Below the pieces are notes generated by a model, which was not told where the DNA came from, did not search any database, and saw nothing but the letters and a program-made list of their open reading frames with translations. 64,000 nt of DNA. Origin: Zelopaecilomyces penicillatus. Taxonomy: Eukaryota > Ascomycota > Sordariomycetes > Hypocreales > Pseudodiploosporaceae. This document shows, piece by piece, positions 13,201-25,900 of this stretch (the stretch's first letter is position 1; each line of letters begins with the position of its first letter). The DNA lies in contig VCCP01000003.1 of assembly GCA_005765155.1 (NCBI GenBank), positions 1-64,000 of the forward strand, in the 5' to 3' direction. The translations under genes were made by a program, and so were the position numbers.

Positions 13201-13791
13201 CCTAAGGGCGGCAATAACCTATTGGGTTTATCGTTGTTGATCGTTATGTTGTTTTTTGGTGTGATTTCCCGGTGGGAGGCCCTTCTTGATAGCCATAAAG
13301 CATACTTTCTTTGCTTTGCCTATTATCGTTGGATCTTTGTGATTTCTTGGAGATAATGCGGTATCGCTCCATTGCATCTAGCCTATCTTCCAATCGATCT
13401 ATGGGTTACTATCAAATAACCAGGGGTGGCCTAATATAAGTTTATATTCTCTAGTGTCCATTATATTGAATATAGCATTGTCTTGATATCCTTGGACTTC
13501 GAATTGGAGATGATCAGTCTCTTTATCGATCTATCCTCCATTATAGGCAAAGGTATTTCCTTCCAGGTTATACAAGGGGTACAATTCTTCCTTGTCATGC
13601 TATAGCAGTCGTGTGCGATTCACGGCTTTTAGTGATATATAATTACCTATTGCTCCACTATCCACTAGAGCATGGAAACAATATCCTATGGTCTATATTT
13701 CTATCATTAGTTTGAGCCTGTTGGTGTCTATTGCATAGAGGGTCTTTTATGGGGGGTTGCACTATAACCCTCTTATAGGCGACTTTACTTG
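10087..13791 (-). pseudogene. pol: pol pseudogene of element 1
   Basis: A mutated Gag-Pol 3' frame. Recognisable pieces in order on the minus strand: protease (near 13,680), RT (12,589-12,855 keeps a continuous 88-residue core with LPLINEL, TLDLKGAYNLI and GLTNAP), RT connection and RNase H (12,400-11,750), integrase (ISNRGITFASKFWQG near 11,080, from ISDRG) and chromodomain (near 10,300-10,450, YLIKWKGFGPED). Tens of in-frame stops, mainly TAG/TAA from CAG/TGG-type codons. The tail after the chromodomain stays open to 10,087 and overlaps the antisense gene. Confidence 0.88.
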
Positions 13792-15985
13792 TTTTTTAAG
13801 TTTCTGGGATTATATTCCTTGTATAGTCCGTCGTAATTTATTCTGTCCAAGCCTTAAGTGATTATATGATATAGAGTTCGATCGGCTTGATTTCCTTTAT
13901 GGGTTCGGAAGTTAAATTCTTGTTTATGGAGGTTCTTTATTTCCTCATATATGCGTTTGTTTTCTTTTATATATTGTCTGCATCGAGGTTTGTTGCAGTT
14001 GATTGCTATCGTGGCTTCGTATTGAGTTCTTCCTGGGATACTGTCTTCCAGTAGTTATCTTTTGTGCCATTATACCAGCTTCTATTATGAGTGTACATCG
14101 CACTTGAGGTTGATATAATTATATAAGTCCTCCTTTCCATAGTCTGTGAGTTATGGTCCGTTATGTCCTAATTTGAGCTTTTCCTATTTGTGGACCTTGT
14201 AATAGATGGACTTACAGTCTTTGTTTTTGGCTTCTTGTCTGTATTCTTCTGGGGTCTTGGGGTGTGATTCGAACACACCAATTCCAAAAGGTGTAAAGTA
14301 CTCAGCCTTATACCAGTTGATGAATTGATCTCCTGTGAGGATATTCTTGATTCCTTATGCTCCTATATAGCATAAGAAGAATTCATTCTGGATTTTTATT
14401 TTCTGATATTGAAAATAAGAGAAATCAATACATAATATCCAATTGATTTCGCTATGGAAAACATAATTAGGGTCTAGGAGTATATAATCGTCTTCGTATT
14501 TGCTATAGTTGGTTTTCAATATAAAGGCTCTTCCAAGGTAGTCTCCTAGGACAGGGATACCTAGGCCTTCTTCCAATATCCATTCACAAACGTATTTGGT
14601 GATTATAAGTCAAAGGTTGACTCTATCCATATAGCTTGGTACTTGTATAAGTTTGATTGCTGCTTCCTTAAGGTGTTTATGGGCAGTACTCTTAGGTGGT
14701 GGATATGATATAGTATAGTATTGAGTTGTCCTGAGAGGTTCTTCATTCTTGGATTCTAAAGAGCTAGAGTCCGAGCTATTGCTTATTGTTTTGTCTTCAA
14801 CCAGGGTGTTTTCATTGTCCATAGCAGGGATTACTTATTGGTCCGGAATCTCTTTGAAGTATTCTTTCTTATCTATATCTATATCCAGTTATTGGTCCCA
14901 TTATGCAATACCGGATTGGGTTAGTGTGGTCCGCAGTATTGGTGATTATTGGGGTATGGGGTGTCTATAGTTTCTGGGTCATTCTCATCCCTATCCTCTT
15001 CGTCCTATTATAGCCAGGGTTTGTCCATTTGTAGCCATGGTGTATACACTTTATCGCGCATTGGGTACTGGTTTCCAAGATTTCTTGTCTTTCTTGGGTT
15101 GTTCATATTGCTGGGAGATATGTCCATATCCATTATAGTTGTAATATTAGACTTTCAACATATCTCTTTTCTGGGTTGCGTCGAGTTCCATTCTTCTAGG
15201 ATTCAGGGTATGTTTATAGGCAATGGGTTCTTCTCTGTATCTGCCTTGATTGGACTGGTGTCATGGTTTTCGTCCAAAATCACTCTATCCTGATCCTTTG
15301 GTTTTCCTTTGTTTGCATTGTATAAACTGTCTGTTATCAATCTTGGTAGCCATTCCGATGTACTTGGCCAAATTTTCAGGTCTGTCCTCCCTGAAGAGTT
15401 CATCCTTGACTTCTTCCTTGAGTCCGTTATAGAAGTACTCTATTAGTGCATTGTCTTCCTAGGTGATTTGTGAGGTGATCTGTTTGAATTCTGAGGTATA
15501 GTCTGAGGCTGATTTGCATTGGTATAGTAGTTTGAGTTTTTCGATTGCAGCTCTCTCTTTGTCTACTTGTCCAAAGACTTCTTTGATCGCGTCTTCAAAG
15601 TTGTTATATTTTTGAAAGATCTTTTTGGTTTTGTTATCCTGGTCTTTTTCCTCCTTGTTCATATAGTCTCTTATAATGGGTTCAAACCATTTAAGGGCAG
15701 CCCCCTTTATACATCCTATAGTATATAGGATTTTTACAGATTCCTCCTACAACTAATGGGGGTAGAACTGGTAATAAGCTTTGAGTTGCATTAGGAATAT
15801 TTAAAGTGATCCAGAATATCTGGTAAAAGGTCCTGGCTTGCAAGGTTTAATGATTTCGCTGAGGTCTTTCTGTTTGGCTTATAACTTAGCTTTGAGTTCC
15901 ATATTCTTCTCATACAGAGCCTGAAGCTCAGTGATAAGTAAGGCAAGGGTTGGTTGAGTGGTACCTATAGTGATTGAGGTAGTTG
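13785..15985 (-). pseudogene. gag: gag pseudogene of element 1
   Basis: The stop (13785-13787) and the slippery heptamer (13791-13797 on plus, reading AAAAAAC on minus) are preserved. The C-terminal third, including the Cys/His array (about 14,000-14,260, several Cys now Tyr), matches element 2. Upstream of the zinc knuckle (about 15,120, Cys replaced by Tyr) the protein diverges strongly: 15,459-15,662 reads a different Retrotrans_gag-like sequence (FEDAIKEVFGQVDKERAAIE). The ATG used in elements 2 and 3 has no counterpart. The 261-bp segment missing from element 3 is present here. Confidence 0.82.
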
Positions 15986-16036
15986 GCGATATTGCTTAGG
16001 GTTGCGCAGTAACCCACTAAACAAGAGTTATCAATA

Positions 16037-16492
16037 TATGATGTTTGGTGAATTCCCAAGGGATAAACCTAACGAAAAGGGTTTATATTGGTAGATGAGT
16101 TGGGGCATTCTGAGCAATATATCTGTCATATTGGTGATAGATACCAAGTATCATAACCAGGGGTCAAGTATCAGTATAGTAAGTGATAGCGAACAATACA
16201 ATGAAGTTGAAAGTATATTGATAACTATCTAACTATATCTAAAGAGTGAAAATTAAGGGCGTATATATATATCTTGGATCATGATTCGAGTCATGATCCT
16301 TATTACTGGATCACACTTAGAATCGTGAGCCATCCCGTTGGATCATGGTTTCGAGAGTGATCCTAAGCCTAGGATTATCTCTAGAATCATGATCCAATTC
16401 CATATAGTTCCAAGCCTCTGGTATATACCTAGTGACATCACAAGTCATATGACCGAGGCCCACTGTATAACCTTGGCTGTTGGGTCATGACA
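16037..16492 (-). repeat. Element 1 5' LTR
   Basis: 456 bp, plus-strand start TATGATGTTTGG, end GTCATGACA, followed by TSD TTTCT. R-U5 is close to that of elements 2 and 3; U3 is not. Just outside it, AGTTATCAAT (plus) matches an ATTGATAACT inside the LTR, so the self-priming pair is kept with the same change in both arms. Confidence 0.92.
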
Positions 16493-17315
16493 TTTCTCTC
16501 TCTGATTATACTAGTAGTGATATTATTATTACCCTTGATATCTATTATCTTAGAGAAGTTTTAAATTATTATATTATTATTAAGGTAAGGATTCTTACTA
16601 CTAATATAGTCTAATATAAGCTTAGTGCCTCTCTTTTAATGCTTATTAATATCTGATAGGTTCTCCTTTATAAACTTAATGCTCTCCTTTGGATTATATA
16701 GTATAAATCAGGCAAGTTTACTATAGAACTTGCTCTTATATCTAATCAATTTATAGTTATAATAGTCCTATTATACTCTTGCCCTGGGATATTGATTGAC
16801 TTTATAGCTATAGTAAATATATAGAATTTTATAGGTATATATAATCCAAAGCTCTCCCTGCACAACCTTAGGAATATCACCCTCTATTATAATAATACCT
16901 ATATATTTCTTGAATATATAAGATTCTTGGTATATATTGAATATATCTTTAATTAATAGGATATCCTAATATATAATATTTATAAAGCCAAGTTGCTATA
17001 ATCAACCGATCGCTTACTATATTATACTTAGGTTCTATAGATATTTAAGGATAATACTTAAGCTATAGGATTAATAGAGATTCACTCTAAATATATTTAG
17101 TATAAATAAGATAATAAGGTAGCTGACATCGGAATCAGGGTTATTGAATTTGTATTATACCTTATCTCTCTTATATTATTAATAAGAGCTGTGAATCTAT
17201 AGTATTTGAACCCTAATAAAGTTCAATACAGCAGCCAGGATCCTATTATATCTATTAGTAAATTTAAGCCATTTATATAATATAGTGATAAGCTCTTAAG
17301 GGATTGATCCCAGTT
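16493..17315 (-). pseudogene. 5' part of gene B3, cut off by element 1 (copy 1)
   Basis: Minus-strand frame, clearer in copy 2. It includes SQYPRARVQQD-like and DYYNYKLIRYKSKFYSKLA-like stretches, then NPEESIKFIKENL and a KRG-basic segment before the junction near NFSKIADTKGNNN. Rich in Lys, Tyr, Ile and Asn; no domain I know. Palindromes at 17321 and 17366 lie upstream. The same gene is hit in copy 2 by element 2, 116 bp away in unit coordinates. Confidence 0.42.
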
Positions 17316-17379
17316 TATAATCTATAGATTATAATTCTTATAGTATAGATATTCTATTATTTCTATCTATAGATTAAAA

Positions 17380-20300
17380 AGGCCATTCCTTATAGTATAT
17401 ACTGATATCTCCTTATTAATTAATAATAATAAATAGATTCTATTTATACTTAAGTGAGGGGGTGATTGATATATACTAATACTCTACCCTTTTAAGTATA
17501 TAACTTATATAATATCTTCTATATAGTATATATAATCTTAGGAGATTTATATATTATTATCTGGATTATAATGATTTTATTAATTGGGTAGGGTATACTC
17601 TTATTAGGCCTATAATAATAAAAGTACTATTAAAGGCCACCTATATAATCCTTAGCTGCTATTATATTTATCTTGAAAACTCTAGCTATAATATATATAT
17701 CTTTCCTTCTTAATATATTAAGTTCTTATATCTTAGTCTTTGCTATCTATATTATTAATTTATTTATATAGAGTTTAACCTTTATAATTATCTGACTATA
17801 ATATATTATCTAAAGGGTATTTATATCTTTAAGTAACTTGATGTTTCTTAGGTTGGCCTATATCAGTATATAGAAGTTAATATTAATAGATATTAATGCT
17901 AGTACTTATTGAATACCTGTATTTACTAAGATGTTAGATACTACTATAGCACTCTTTCCCTCCCCCTCTATACCTATATTATTAGATATTATTATAATAA
18001 AGGATCCCATATTTTGGTTGATAATATATTAAATCCTGCGCTTGTTTTAGATATTTAACTTTAACTTAATGGTATGGATATATATAAGCGGAATAGAGTT
18101 ATTAGGTATAATCTTTAAGTTGTCTAATAGTGCTGTTTTATTTAGTATACTTCTATGGATGGTAAAGATTAATATTACTGGATATATAATATACTATACT
18201 ATATTAGAATCCTATTTATTATTAAGTATATAGTTCTTAAATAATATAAGATATATAAGGAATAATAGTATAATTAGATTAGAGATATACTTAATAAACT
18301 CTATATAGCGCTTTTGCTAGTTAATGGTATAGACTATATTGTTTACCTAGCTATTAATAGTCTTAATGGTTAGGTGATTATAAGTTATACTTTTATACTC
18401 TCTGCTATTATATATCCCCTTTCATATCCCCTTCTTATACTATATATTAGATAACACTTTAGTAGATAGCTTCTACTTAAATAGCTATACCAGGTTCTAG
18501 AATAGTTTAATATAATCAAGTCTATTATAGATATAATTAAATAATAGGATTATAATATATATAAGGGTAGCCTTATGATCTAGCTGGTTGATAATATGAT
18601 GTATTATTAAATAAGGGCTTTTAATGGTATAGCCTTTATCATAGATGATCTAGTTAAACTGCGTATCCATGATTTTTAATGGTATTATAGTATTGGACCC
18701 GGTTCTATCTATGCTTAGGCTTACTAGGTCCTTAATCTTTAGCTTATCTTTTAGGTTCTATAGGATTATTTCCTTTACCTCTTTGAGTTATTAAAGGAGT
18801 CTAGGGTCAATCTCTACTATCTTATAGAGTCTTATCCTTATATTCCTAATTACCTTACTATATAAGCTTAATTATCTTACCCCTATGATATAAAGGATAA
18901 TAACGATTTATTATAGAGTATCCAGGTTTATATATCTATCTCTCTACTTATTGATCCACTTCTATAACTCTGCTATATTATTTAGAGTGGCTTCTCTCTA
19001 TACCTGTGATATAATCTTATTACAGGTACTATAATAGATAATAACATCGAAATAGCTGGCCTATTATACTATAGCTTTAAGGAAAGTCTACTTAACTATT
19101 ATAATAGAGTAGAATATAATGCTTGGCTTATATAGTTATTTGCCTTTAGTCAGTGGTTTGGGGTCTGCCTTAATCAATTTATATACCTTCTTGGTTATAC
19201 TATATAGTAATAAGAATATCTCTAGTGTCTTTCTTAGCCTATACTTATCTATTAATATTATAGCTCTCTATATACCTATTATCTTATTAATAATTATATT
19301 TGCCTCTATAATTATCTATTAGTATATATTATATATACCTGTTATAGAGTTATTATTATTAATACGCCCTCTATACTAGGATGTATGATTGGGGTAGGGA
19401 TGGGTGATAGTAGATTATAGTAATATATACCCTTATTAAGTATCTAATATAGCTTAGGCTTTTTATTATTTACTTCAGTGATGCAGTTAGATATGGCTGG
19501 ATCTTACTAGTTAAGAATACTAAATATCTTATAAGCAATTGTAAGGTCTTTTTTATCAGATAAAAATATCCCTATAAGATCTCTGTTTTCTCTTAGATTA
19601 TATAGCTATCCCTGATCTTTATTATCCATTATATTAGCTGTTAAAGTAATATTATCAAGGTGCTGTATTTGCCGCTTATAGGGTTCCTGATTATTAAGGC
19701 TGGCTTCTATTGTATTGAGTTTACTATCAAAGCTGATATTTACTCTTGTCTTTAGCCACTCTATTAAATTTTCTATATCCATACTCTTAAGTATAAGCAG
19801 CTATAAAATAGATTTCTTCCTCTCTTCTTTCTTAGTCAGGTCTATGCTAGGAGTGATTTGCTCCAATATATTTATAATACCCTTATAAATAGCTAATATA
19901 AGATCAACTCAGATAGTATCCTTATCTAGCCCTCCTCTAGCTCCCATAGCCCTAATAGGGATCCCTATCACTGCTCTTATATCCTTATATAATAATATAC
20001 TATTAAGGTTATCGGTTTTAAGGCTATTTATTCTATTAAAATATATAGCTATCTTTATAGTAAGATTTTATAATATAACCTTATCTTTATTCCTTATCTA
20101 TACTACTGCTATATTAGCGCTAGATATATTAGTAGTATATTTATACCAAAGAGATAGATTATTCTAATATGGTTTGGATGGGGTAGATAAAATCATAGGA
20201 GTTAATCTATATTTCTTAAACTATATAATAATATAAAGGGCTGTAACCCAGTTATTATAGGAGTGACCCTATATAAAACCTTTTTAATCTTTTATTTAAT

Positions 20301-20660
20301 TATTTTCTGGAAATCTAAAGAGAAAGAATATTATTAACCTATAATATACTGCTATAAATATTAGGGATTTATCCTATTCTATATCTTTAATAGGGTTGAT
20401 ATCTAATAGAAATAGTTTGCTTATTAATCCCTTCCTTATAAGAATATCAGATTACTTCTCCAGGTTTGCCTATAGATATAGATACATCCTATCTATATAT
20501 TTAATACTGGTATAAATAGTTATAGTATAATTAATCTTCTTTTTCTCTATTATATTAAGAGCTTTTATAAAGGGATACAAGATATAGGCCATTAATATCC
20601 ACTATTAGCATTAACCCCTTAGGATATAGATATATATAATATATAATTAATACTAGAGGT
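17380..20660 (-). pseudogene. RIP-destroyed gene X-B, paralogue of X-A (copy 1)
   Basis: Long coherent minus-strand frame once RIP-type stops are read through. One block (about 19,480-19,720) holds LDNITLTANIMDNKDQGQLYNLRENRDLIGIFLSDKKDL. [shown in parts: LDNITLTANIMD; DLIGIFLSDKKDL]. A later block (about 18,000-18,560) holds NRLDYIKLFQN, LFKQKLSTKVLSNIQYK and an aliphatic helix. Both blocks align with X-A in the same order, so the two are full-length paralogues. Function unknown. Palindromes at 20673/20718 and 17321/17366 bracket the gene. Confidence 0.45.
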
Positions 20661-20729
20661 GATTGATTTCAATCTATAGATAGCTACTTAAGCTTACTTG
20701 ATTAAGCTAAGATTAGATCTATAGATTAT

Positions 20730-22330
20730 AATCCATATATAATACTATATATACCTTAAGGGATTATATTATATACTATCTCTATTAAGAAATATTAAGA
20801 AGGTATTTATTCTTAGAAACTTAAATAGGCTTACTACCTAGAGAGTAGAGTCTCTAGCCACCCTTATAATACCTAATAATATCATCCTAAATATATACCC
20901 TTTAGAATTATTATAATCTTTTATAAGGCTTTCTAAGGACCTAATACCCAGTCTAAACTTAACTGATAATTGAATATATTTATTATAGGGTAGGGTAAAA
21001 CTATAATAGGTATTATATAGTAATGCTCTATTAGCTCTCTAGATGCTAATGCTTATAATAGTCTTGCCTAGTATATCTAGGAGTGGTAATAGTCTTAGTT
21101 TTAATAGTCTAATCTTTAAGAATTATTGGTCTAGCAGTGATAGGAGTGTCTTAGGGTATATATCATCATCTTGGTCATCATTATCATCCTCTCTACTATT
21201 ATCTCCACTGCTATTATCTCCGCTACCACTGCCGCTATCATCCCCACTACCACTACCACCTCCACCTCCACTATTAGCCTTAGCCTTGGATTTGGCTTTA
21301 GCTTTAGCTTTAGCTTTAGTGGCTTCTTTGGCTTTTTTAGCTTTAACTTCTTTAGCTTCTTTAGCTTTGGCTTCTTTAGCTTCTTTAGCTTTGACTTTAA
21401 CTTTAGCTTTAGCTTTAGCTTTAGCTCTAGCTTTAGCTTTGGCTTTAATATCTTTAGCTTTAGCTTTAACTTCTTTAGCCTTAGCTTCTTTAGCCTTGGC
21501 TTCGGCTTTATCATTATTATCTTCAACTTTATCTTTAACTTCATCTTTAGTATTACTCCTAGTATTAATCCCACTTCTAAGGCTCTTACCACTCTTTATA
21601 TAATTATTATTAGCTATATTATTAAGAGATTCACTAGTATCTTTGAACTTATTATCACCATTGCTTTTTGATTTATTATTATCTAGGCAATCCTCTCTAG
21701 TATTAATAGCTAGATTATCTCTATTACCCTATAATAGTATAATATATAGCATAGGGTTATACTGATCCTTAGGCAACCAATATAGGTTACTATCATAACT
21801 GCTATTACTATTATCAGTATAGCTGCTATCACTGCTATTCACATCACCTATAAAATAGCTTCTTATCTATATTTTTCACTTATAATTAGCCTGACTTATT
21901 AGGTAAGTATATGATTATATTCCCCTGATATCTATCTATCTATTTCATAGTCTCTATATAGCACTTCTTTATTGGTTTGCCTTTAGATATAATAGATACT
22001 GCTCTGGCTTGCTTGGCTAGGTGTTTGGCATTAGTCTCTCTGGTTTTATCTATCTTTATTAGCTTGCCTCTAATGCTCTCTCTTATTCTATTAGATTAAT
22101 AGGGTCTTACTATATTCACGCTACTGCTACTAGCGGTCACTATTATAGGCTGTATGTATTGCCTTATCCTTATATTAGTTCTTTTGGATATTAACTAGCC
22201 CAATAGAGTAATATTATCTTCCCATCTAGTATAGTTCAGGCCTCTTAGCTTATTAAGGAGCCATTTGCTAACACCCTTAGGGTTATGATTATTCTTAGAC
22301 TCTTTTACTATAATAGGTAATATACAATAA
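20730..22330 (-). pseudogene. RIP-destroyed gene with Lys/Ala/Glu repeat tract (copy 1)
   Basis: On the minus strand a frame runs from a segment with GVSKWLLNKLRGLNYTRWED through a basic segment (near 22,000) and a Ser/Asn/Asp-rich linker into a Lys-Ala and Lys-Glu-Ala tract, a Gly/Ser/Asp-rich stretch, and a C-terminal part with IYPKTLLPLLDQQFLKGQAI and a Tyr/Gln-rich end. The tract is made by the hexamer AAAGCT, so it is open in several frames and on the opposite strand too; only the minus Lys-Ala frame continues into sequence-like flanks. I do not recognise the protein. Palindromes at 22773/22924 precede and 20718 follows it. Confidence 0.45.
21270..21515. repeat. GCTTTA hexamer-type repeat tract (copy 1)
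   Basis: Imperfect GCTTTA and GCTTCTTTA repeats encoding alternating Lys-Ala and Lys-Glu-Ala on the minus strand. The copy 2 tract (49,205-49,497) is longer and more homogeneous, so the tract changed length after the unit was duplicated. Confidence 0.8.
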
Positions 22331-22949
22331 TAAATATCTTTACATTGATTAAATAAGTTATATAAGATTATATTAAACCCTTTATATTAATAAAGGGAAG
22401 AGAGGGGGGTTGATATAGATAGATATATTAGATAGATGAAAATAATAGCTATATAAACTCAAATAACTTATATTTATTTTGCAAACATAGTGGTTTGGTT
22501 ATATATATTACTATAGAACCTATATCCCTATTTATCGCTCTCTTATTTAGTTAATCCTCTATTCCTTTATACTATTATTATTGAATTATTTCCCTAAAGC
22601 TCTTTAAGGTTCTAATAATACCTTGGCCTATAGCCTCCTATTATATAGCCTTAATAGTATAATACTACTATATTAGCTAGCTTACTGCATAGGCTATACA
22701 TTATTATTTATATAGTATATTAAGGGAGTGAATAGCTATACTGGATCCAGCTCCTTTATAACTAGCCTTATATCTATAGATAACTCTAATAATAAACGCT
22801 TATTAGCGATTATAGTATTTCCCTATCTAAGTTAATAGGACTGCCTCTTCTATATCCAGTTTGATAGGGATAAGATTGATATTAGATCCTCTTCTCTATC
22901 ACTTTCTTATTATTCCTTTTATATCTATAGATTAGAATTGCATTCTAGT

Positions 22950-25900
22950 TCTATAAAATAAATACCAGAAAGATTATAAAGAATACACTAGCTTAGGCTT
23001 AGAATCCAATTCTAATATTATATTACTAATCGATTCATCACTATTAGCAATACTAATCAATACTATAACTAGCCTCTAAACTCTTTTATTACCAGAGCAG
23101 CCATCAGATTCCCTTATATAGCTTCTATAATACCTAGATTCACCTCCTATCCAAGCCAGATTATAAAATCAATTTATAATACAAATATCTATTAGAAATA
23201 TCTTTTTATCTATACAATACCACCCAGCCTTATATATATCCCATAGCATAGGGGTATCACTATATTCATAAATCAATACTTCCTATCAGGTCTATTAATA
23301 CTATAGATATACTATGGCTAGTAATATATATAATAGACTTAATATAGTAGTATCCATTTGGTTCTCTTCTCTTTATACTATTGGGTTATTTCTTTCTTAG
23401 CCTTAATCTAATTAAAGTGATAGGCACATAACCTGATCCTATATAAGAACTCTCTTCCCCTAGCTCTATAGTATAAGTATATTCCTATAGTATTCTCTAG
23501 ATCTCTTTTATACTAATATATCTCCTCCTTCCTAATATAATCTAACTATTTAATCTTATCTAGTCCTATAAATTCCATTAAAGCCTTCATAATAATATGC
23601 CTACCTAGCAGCCTAGGCCTAGGGTTGGGTTTTACATATATAGAGTATAGCTTATTATCTTAGCTATACCAGACCCAGTCTTCTTCGATATCTAGGAACT
23701 CGCTTATAATAGCCTATAGATAGATTATATAGCTAAGATATGTTTATATAACTGCCTTATTAGAGTTACTTTTATCTATAGATTATAAAAGAGCCTTCTT
23801 ATCTATAATAATATATGATTTAGATAATAATCCATCCTGCTCTACTTAACCGGTTTCCTATATAAATCCTATTATCTTCTAGGGTATACCAGTATATATA
23901 ACCATCTAAATAGACTTATAATAGAAGCTAGAGCCCAGTACTATAATAGCTACTATAACCTATTTCCCTATACCATTAATCCATTTTATAATAATAGCAG
24001 CCTTCTCCTTAGCTATACCTAATAATAATATAAGTGTTTTGTATCCCAGGCGGTCTGTTATATAATCAATCTAGGGCATGGTCTAGCAGTATATAATGAT
24101 TTGCCTACCTCCTTCCTATGGTTTGAATATAGATCTTTCTAGGCTTAAAGTTATTATTAATTTAATCTATTATATTATACCCTTAAACCTGTCCTTATCT
24201 TTGGCTTATCATCCTAAGCATATAATTCTATAACTAATATTATATCAGTTAATAGACTCTCTAATAATACATGGCTTTATGAGTTTGTTCTATTTGATGA
24301 AGCCTAATGCTATTATTAGCAGCAATATAGCTATAAGCCATACACTCTATACCTTAATCTAGCGGATATACCATCCAAAGTTATAAAGGCTTAATCTATA
24401 ATTAGCTGCTATAACCATAAGATAGTATTCATTAACTATAATATAATCCAGGCCCTGTCTCTATAGCAGCCAGTATATACTATCAAGGAACTCCTTTATA
24501 TATATAAGCTTAGCAGCAATAATAATAACAGGACCCTCTATATTGCCCCCCCTTATCCAATATATGATGTGGATCCCAGCCCTAGCAAGCTCCTATTCTA
24601 TCGAGTGGTACAGAGCTATGATTGGTAGGATAAGGATAGTTATATCTGCGCTATTAAGGGCGCACTTAATTATAATAGGGAGGGTCTTGCCCCCCCTTAT
24701 AAACAGGATAATCACTATCTGCTCCTTTAGGCCTGTCCTAAGTATGGCTATAGCTTTTTATCTCTGGCTACCGCTTCGAAAGTATAGGGCAGGGTCCTTT
24801 ATTATAGATCTAGCTATAATAATAAGCTCCTACTCTATACAACCATGGCTAGCCCACTTCCTAACCCTTATGAATAGGATGGTTATAATATCAGCCCTAT
24901 TATCTATGATATCTCGTTAATTAGGTTTAAGTATATCAAGCAATCTAAAAAGGTTCTATCAGTTAGTAAATACCTGATATACTCAATATAATAGAATACT
25001 CTTATACTGCCTAGATATATCTATATATATATGATTGAATATCTAATATAAGTGATTGCTTATCTTTATCAGCTTGATCATTAGATGCTCCTCCTTAGGG
25101 TTATTAGAGCCAATGCCAGTGCTAGCCCTGCCTATAAATTCTGATCCAAAGTTAGCCTGGTCATTTCTTAAGAACTTATCTTTAGTGATAGCCACTACCA
25201 CCTACCTCCACCAGGCCACCTATATCTATAGCAGGCCACCCAGCGTATATATCTTTACTAGTATAATAGAGATAGTATTATCACCCTATACCTTGCCTTC
25301 TAGGCTTAACTATAGGAATAGTAATAATATAGCACCCAATCTACTAGCTTATAGAAATATCTGCTTAAGGGGTGTGATATAGGTAATATATATAAGGAGT
25401 ATATTACTAATCTCTGGTAGCAGGAAGCGAATATTCTTCTTATATATGCCTAAGCGTTCCTAGCCCTTATAGTACTATATATAAAGCAGCATCAGCTTCT
25501 CCTAGACAAAAAGGTGCTATTGCCTTATAATATTATATATAGCGATAGATAGGATTTCCGATGATTATAATAACAGTCTAGGTATGATATAGTAGAGCAT
25601 AAGGAGTAGCCTAAGGAATTCTTATACCCTTACCTTATATACTATTATAGCTATATTATAAAGCCTAAGTAAGATTACCCCTTTTATATTACCATCCCTT
25701 ATTATAAAGGTATTACTTAGTAGCTTACTACCCTAAATATACTAGAGTAGTATAACCCTGCTATGCATTATCAGATAGGTATTGCAATGATCGATGGCCT
25801 ATAATATACTATACTATATACTATCAATATCATCCTAGATATCACTAGCCTGGATATATAGTATATAGTTTGTATTAAGGAGGAGGTGCTTATTTAGGAG

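Larger units (their letters stand above)
9042..16492 (-). mobile_element. Element 1: RIP-inactivated Ty3/Gypsy chromovirus, divergent subfamily
   Basis: A full-length 7451-bp LTR retrotransposon read on the minus strand, with 456-bp LTRs and TSD TTTCT at 9037-9041 and 16493-16497. Order on the minus strand: LTR, self-priming site, gag, pol, antisense-gene region, LTR. Pol, the C-terminal part of gag and the R-U5 part of the LTR match elements 2 and 3 apart from RIP-type transitions. The U3, the N-terminal part of gag and the antisense gene are much more divergent, so this is a related subfamily and not just a mutated copy. No ORF is intact. It lies inside gene B3. Confidence 0.95.

Noticed and set aside
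21043..21671. Plus-strand frames of 160-190 codons rich in Leu/Ala/Ser or Ser/Phe/Gly, and the same at 49083-49645
   Set aside because: They are read through the GCTTTA hexamer tract, which has no stop in several frames. Flanks are coherent only in the minus Lys-Ala frame.
24543..25382. Plus-strand openings of 125 and 108 codons (and 53010-53357)
   Set aside because: They lie antisense to the helicase remnant, whose motifs are on minus. RIP turned minus-strand codons into stop-poor plus frames.
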